6,567 bases of DNA from Chloroflexota bacterium (GTDB lineage: Bacteria; Chloroflexota; Dehalococcoidia; SM23-28-2; RBG-16-64-32). The notes under the pieces were generated by a model. It saw nothing but the letters and a program-made list of their open reading frames with translations, was not told the origin of the DNA and did no database searches. The position numbers were made by a program, and so were the translations under genes. The stretch covers positions 1 through 6,567 of the forward strand of contig JACPQO010000207.1 in the NCBI GenBank assembly GCA_016190405.1. The letters are read 5' to 3'. Of this stretch, positions 5,966-6,567 are shown one piece after another (the first letter of the stretch is position 1; the number at the start of each line of letters is the position of its first letter).

Positions 5966-6457
5966 GTGAAAGCCCGTCCGCCCGGTCCACTCAGTCGCCT
6001 CTTGTTCCGCCTTCCAGTCTGGCTGTACCGGGCGAAGATGGGGTGGGTACTGGACGGGCGCTTTCTCTTGCTGGCGCATGTCGGACGGAGGACGGGCCGC
6101 ATGCGTCAAGCCGTCCTTGAGGTCATCGATTTCGACGCGGAACAGTCCATGTACTTCGTCGCCTCGGCCTGGGGCGACAAGGCGGACTGGTTCCGCAACA
6201 TCGCCATCAGGCCGGACGTGGAGATAACGGTGGGTCGGCGCAAGATGAGGGCGCTCGCCGACATCCTGTCGCCTGGGGAGAGCCGGAGAATTCTCCGCGA
6301 GTACGGCCGGCGGCACCGGATCGCCGCCGCCGCCCTCACTCGCTTGTTCGGCTATTCGGGCTTCGACGCGATTGCTGAGTCTGTTCCGGCGGTTGCATTC
6401 AGATCGGGCGTCAGGGGCGGCTCGAACCGCGGGCCGGGGTTCGAATCGGTGTTTTGA
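5966..6457 (+). CDS. F420H2-dependent quinone/nitro reductase-like protein (DDN family)
   Basis: A 163-residue protein with the hallmark features of the deazaflavin-dependent nitroreductase (DDN, F420H2_quin_red) family. After an amphipathic basic N-terminus come FLLLAHVGRRTGRMR (33-47), LEVIDF, YFVASAWGDKADWFRNI (63-79) and PDVEITVGRRKMRALA (83-98). In the family the GRRTG and SAWG-x-K-x-DW-x-RN elements line the split-barrel pocket for reduced cofactor F420, which donates hydride to quinones or other acceptors. Acceptor and direction here are inferred only. Length is normal for the family. The last 17 residues, after VPAVAFR (SGVRGGSNRGPGFESVF), are Gly/Ser/Arg-rich and look like a non-conserved tail. 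The start is GTG 5966, 21 bases after the iron-sulfur gene's stop, so the two are probably cotranscribed. F420 use, if confirmed, narrows the host to F420-making lineages. Confidence 0.87.
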   Translation: MKARPPGPLSRLLFRLPVWLYRAKMGWVLDGRFLLLAHVGRRTGRMRQAVLEVIDFDAEQSMYFVASAWGDKADWFRNIAIRPDVEITVGRRKMRALADILSPGESRRILREYGRRHRIAAAALTRLFGYSGFDAIAESVPAVAFRSGVRGGSNRGPGFESVF

Positions 6458-6482
6458 CTCCGCGGGAGGCAGACCCTATACT
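6454..6482 (+). promoter_or_regulatory. sigma70-like promoter for the gene starting at 6562
   Basis: TTGACT (6454-6459) and TATACT (6477-6482) each match the sigma70 consensus at five of six bases with an ideal 17-base spacer. The -35 box overlaps the TGA stop of the preceding gene (6455-6457). Transcription should start near 6489, leaving a leader of about 72 bases. Confidence 0.72.
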
Positions 6483-6493
6483 GATCTCGGCTT

Positions 6494-6509
6494 CTGGAAT
6501 CGGTTCCAG
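6494..6509 (+). other. stem-loop early in the leader of the right-edge gene
   Basis: CTGGAA (6494-6499) and TTCCAG (6504-6509) form a perfect six-base-pair stem with loop TCGG. It lies just after the predicted transcription start, so it may stabilise the 5' end or bind a regulator. Confidence 0.45.
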
Positions 6510-6531
6510 CGACCTCGACCGGCCGCTCGAA

Positions 6532-6546
6532 GCCCGCACGGCGGGC
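6532..6546 (+). other. stem-loop in the leader before the ribosome binding site
   Basis: GCCCGC (6532-6537) and GCGGGC (6541-6546) pair perfectly over six G-C pairs with loop ACG. Its last base (6546) is also the first base of the next possible stem, so the two are nearly contiguous and could stack or compete at their junction. Confidence 0.45.
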
Positions 6547-6561
6547 CGAAAGGAGGTTCGG
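6546..6561 (+). promoter_or_regulatory. ribosome binding site AGGAGG held in a hairpin loop
   Basis: CCGAA (6546-6550) pairs with TTCGG (6557-6561), leaving exactly AGGAGG (6551-6556) as the loop. ATG 6562 follows at once. The spacing of five bases from AGGAGG to the ATG is normal for efficient initiation. The short stem may present or modulate the site. Confidence 0.55.
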
Positions 6562-6567
6562 ATGAAC
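6562..6567 (+). CDS. start of a gene cut by the right edge
   Basis: Only ATG-AAC is visible. The start is supported by an excellent AGGAGG five bases upstream and a strong promoter about 80 bases upstream. The product cannot be guessed. It has its own promoter, so it is probably a separate transcription unit from the redox genes. Confidence 0.6.

Noticed and set aside
5342..6316. Long antisense open frame (324 codons, minus strand) opposite the lipoprotein end, iron-sulfur and reductase genes
   Set aside because: It crosses three well-supported plus-strand genes, has no family signature, and long antisense frames are expected in GC-rich DNA where the third codon position is mostly G or C.
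6440..6449. GGTTCGAATC, resembling a tRNA T-loop and possible attachment site
   Set aside because: The flanking bases cannot form a five-pair T-stem, no anticodon or acceptor arms are present, and no integrase or duplicated end was seen.

Overview
The window is GC-rich (roughly two thirds G+C by eye) bacterial DNA, dense with genes and with short intergenic gaps. No single gene fixes the lineage. A NarL-type two-component pair, an alpha/beta-hydrolase fused to a LuxR helix-turn-helix, a likely F420H2-dependent reductase (DDN family) and cupredoxin lipoproteins together suggest Chloroflexota, or less likely Actinomycetota. This is inference from gene content, not from a marker gene.

Layout. 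On the minus strand, the left third (1-2319) holds a sensor histidine kinase (487-2319) translationally coupled through a GTGA overlap to a response regulator that runs off the left edge. The regulator has a complete receiver domain. Where a LuxR-type DNA-binding domain is expected, the reading frame instead runs into the copper-ligand loop of a blue-copper protein (Cys-x4-His-x4-Met). This is either a genuine odd fusion or, more likely, a chimeric join close to the sequence end.

A 197-base divergent intergenic region (2320-2516) separates this pair from the plus-strand genes. It holds a TATAAT box facing the kinase, a tandem GTACATG repeat and a small hairpin. The first plus-strand gene (2517-3593) encodes an alpha/beta-hydrolase-like domain joined to a LuxR helix-turn-helix. 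Its nucleophile Ser and catalytic His appear to be replaced, so it looks like a sensor rather than an enzyme.

After a gap with two inverted repeats comes a close-packed run of four plus-strand genes (3726-6457): a six-helix membrane protein, a lipoprotein with two cupredoxin-like domains that each retain a full set of candidate type-1 copper ligands, a two-helix membrane-anchored ferredoxin-type protein, and a DDN/F420H2-quinone-reductase-like protein. The set reads like a small membrane redox module, but no joint function can be proved from sequence.

At the right edge a strong sigma70-like promoter (TTGACT, 17-base spacer, TATACT) begins at the stop of the reductase gene. It drives a leader of about 70 bases with three short perfect stems; the last holds the AGGAGG ribosome-binding site in its loop directly before an ATG at 6562. 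That gene is otherwise outside the window. No tRNA, rRNA, CRISPR array, insertion sequence or transposase was seen.
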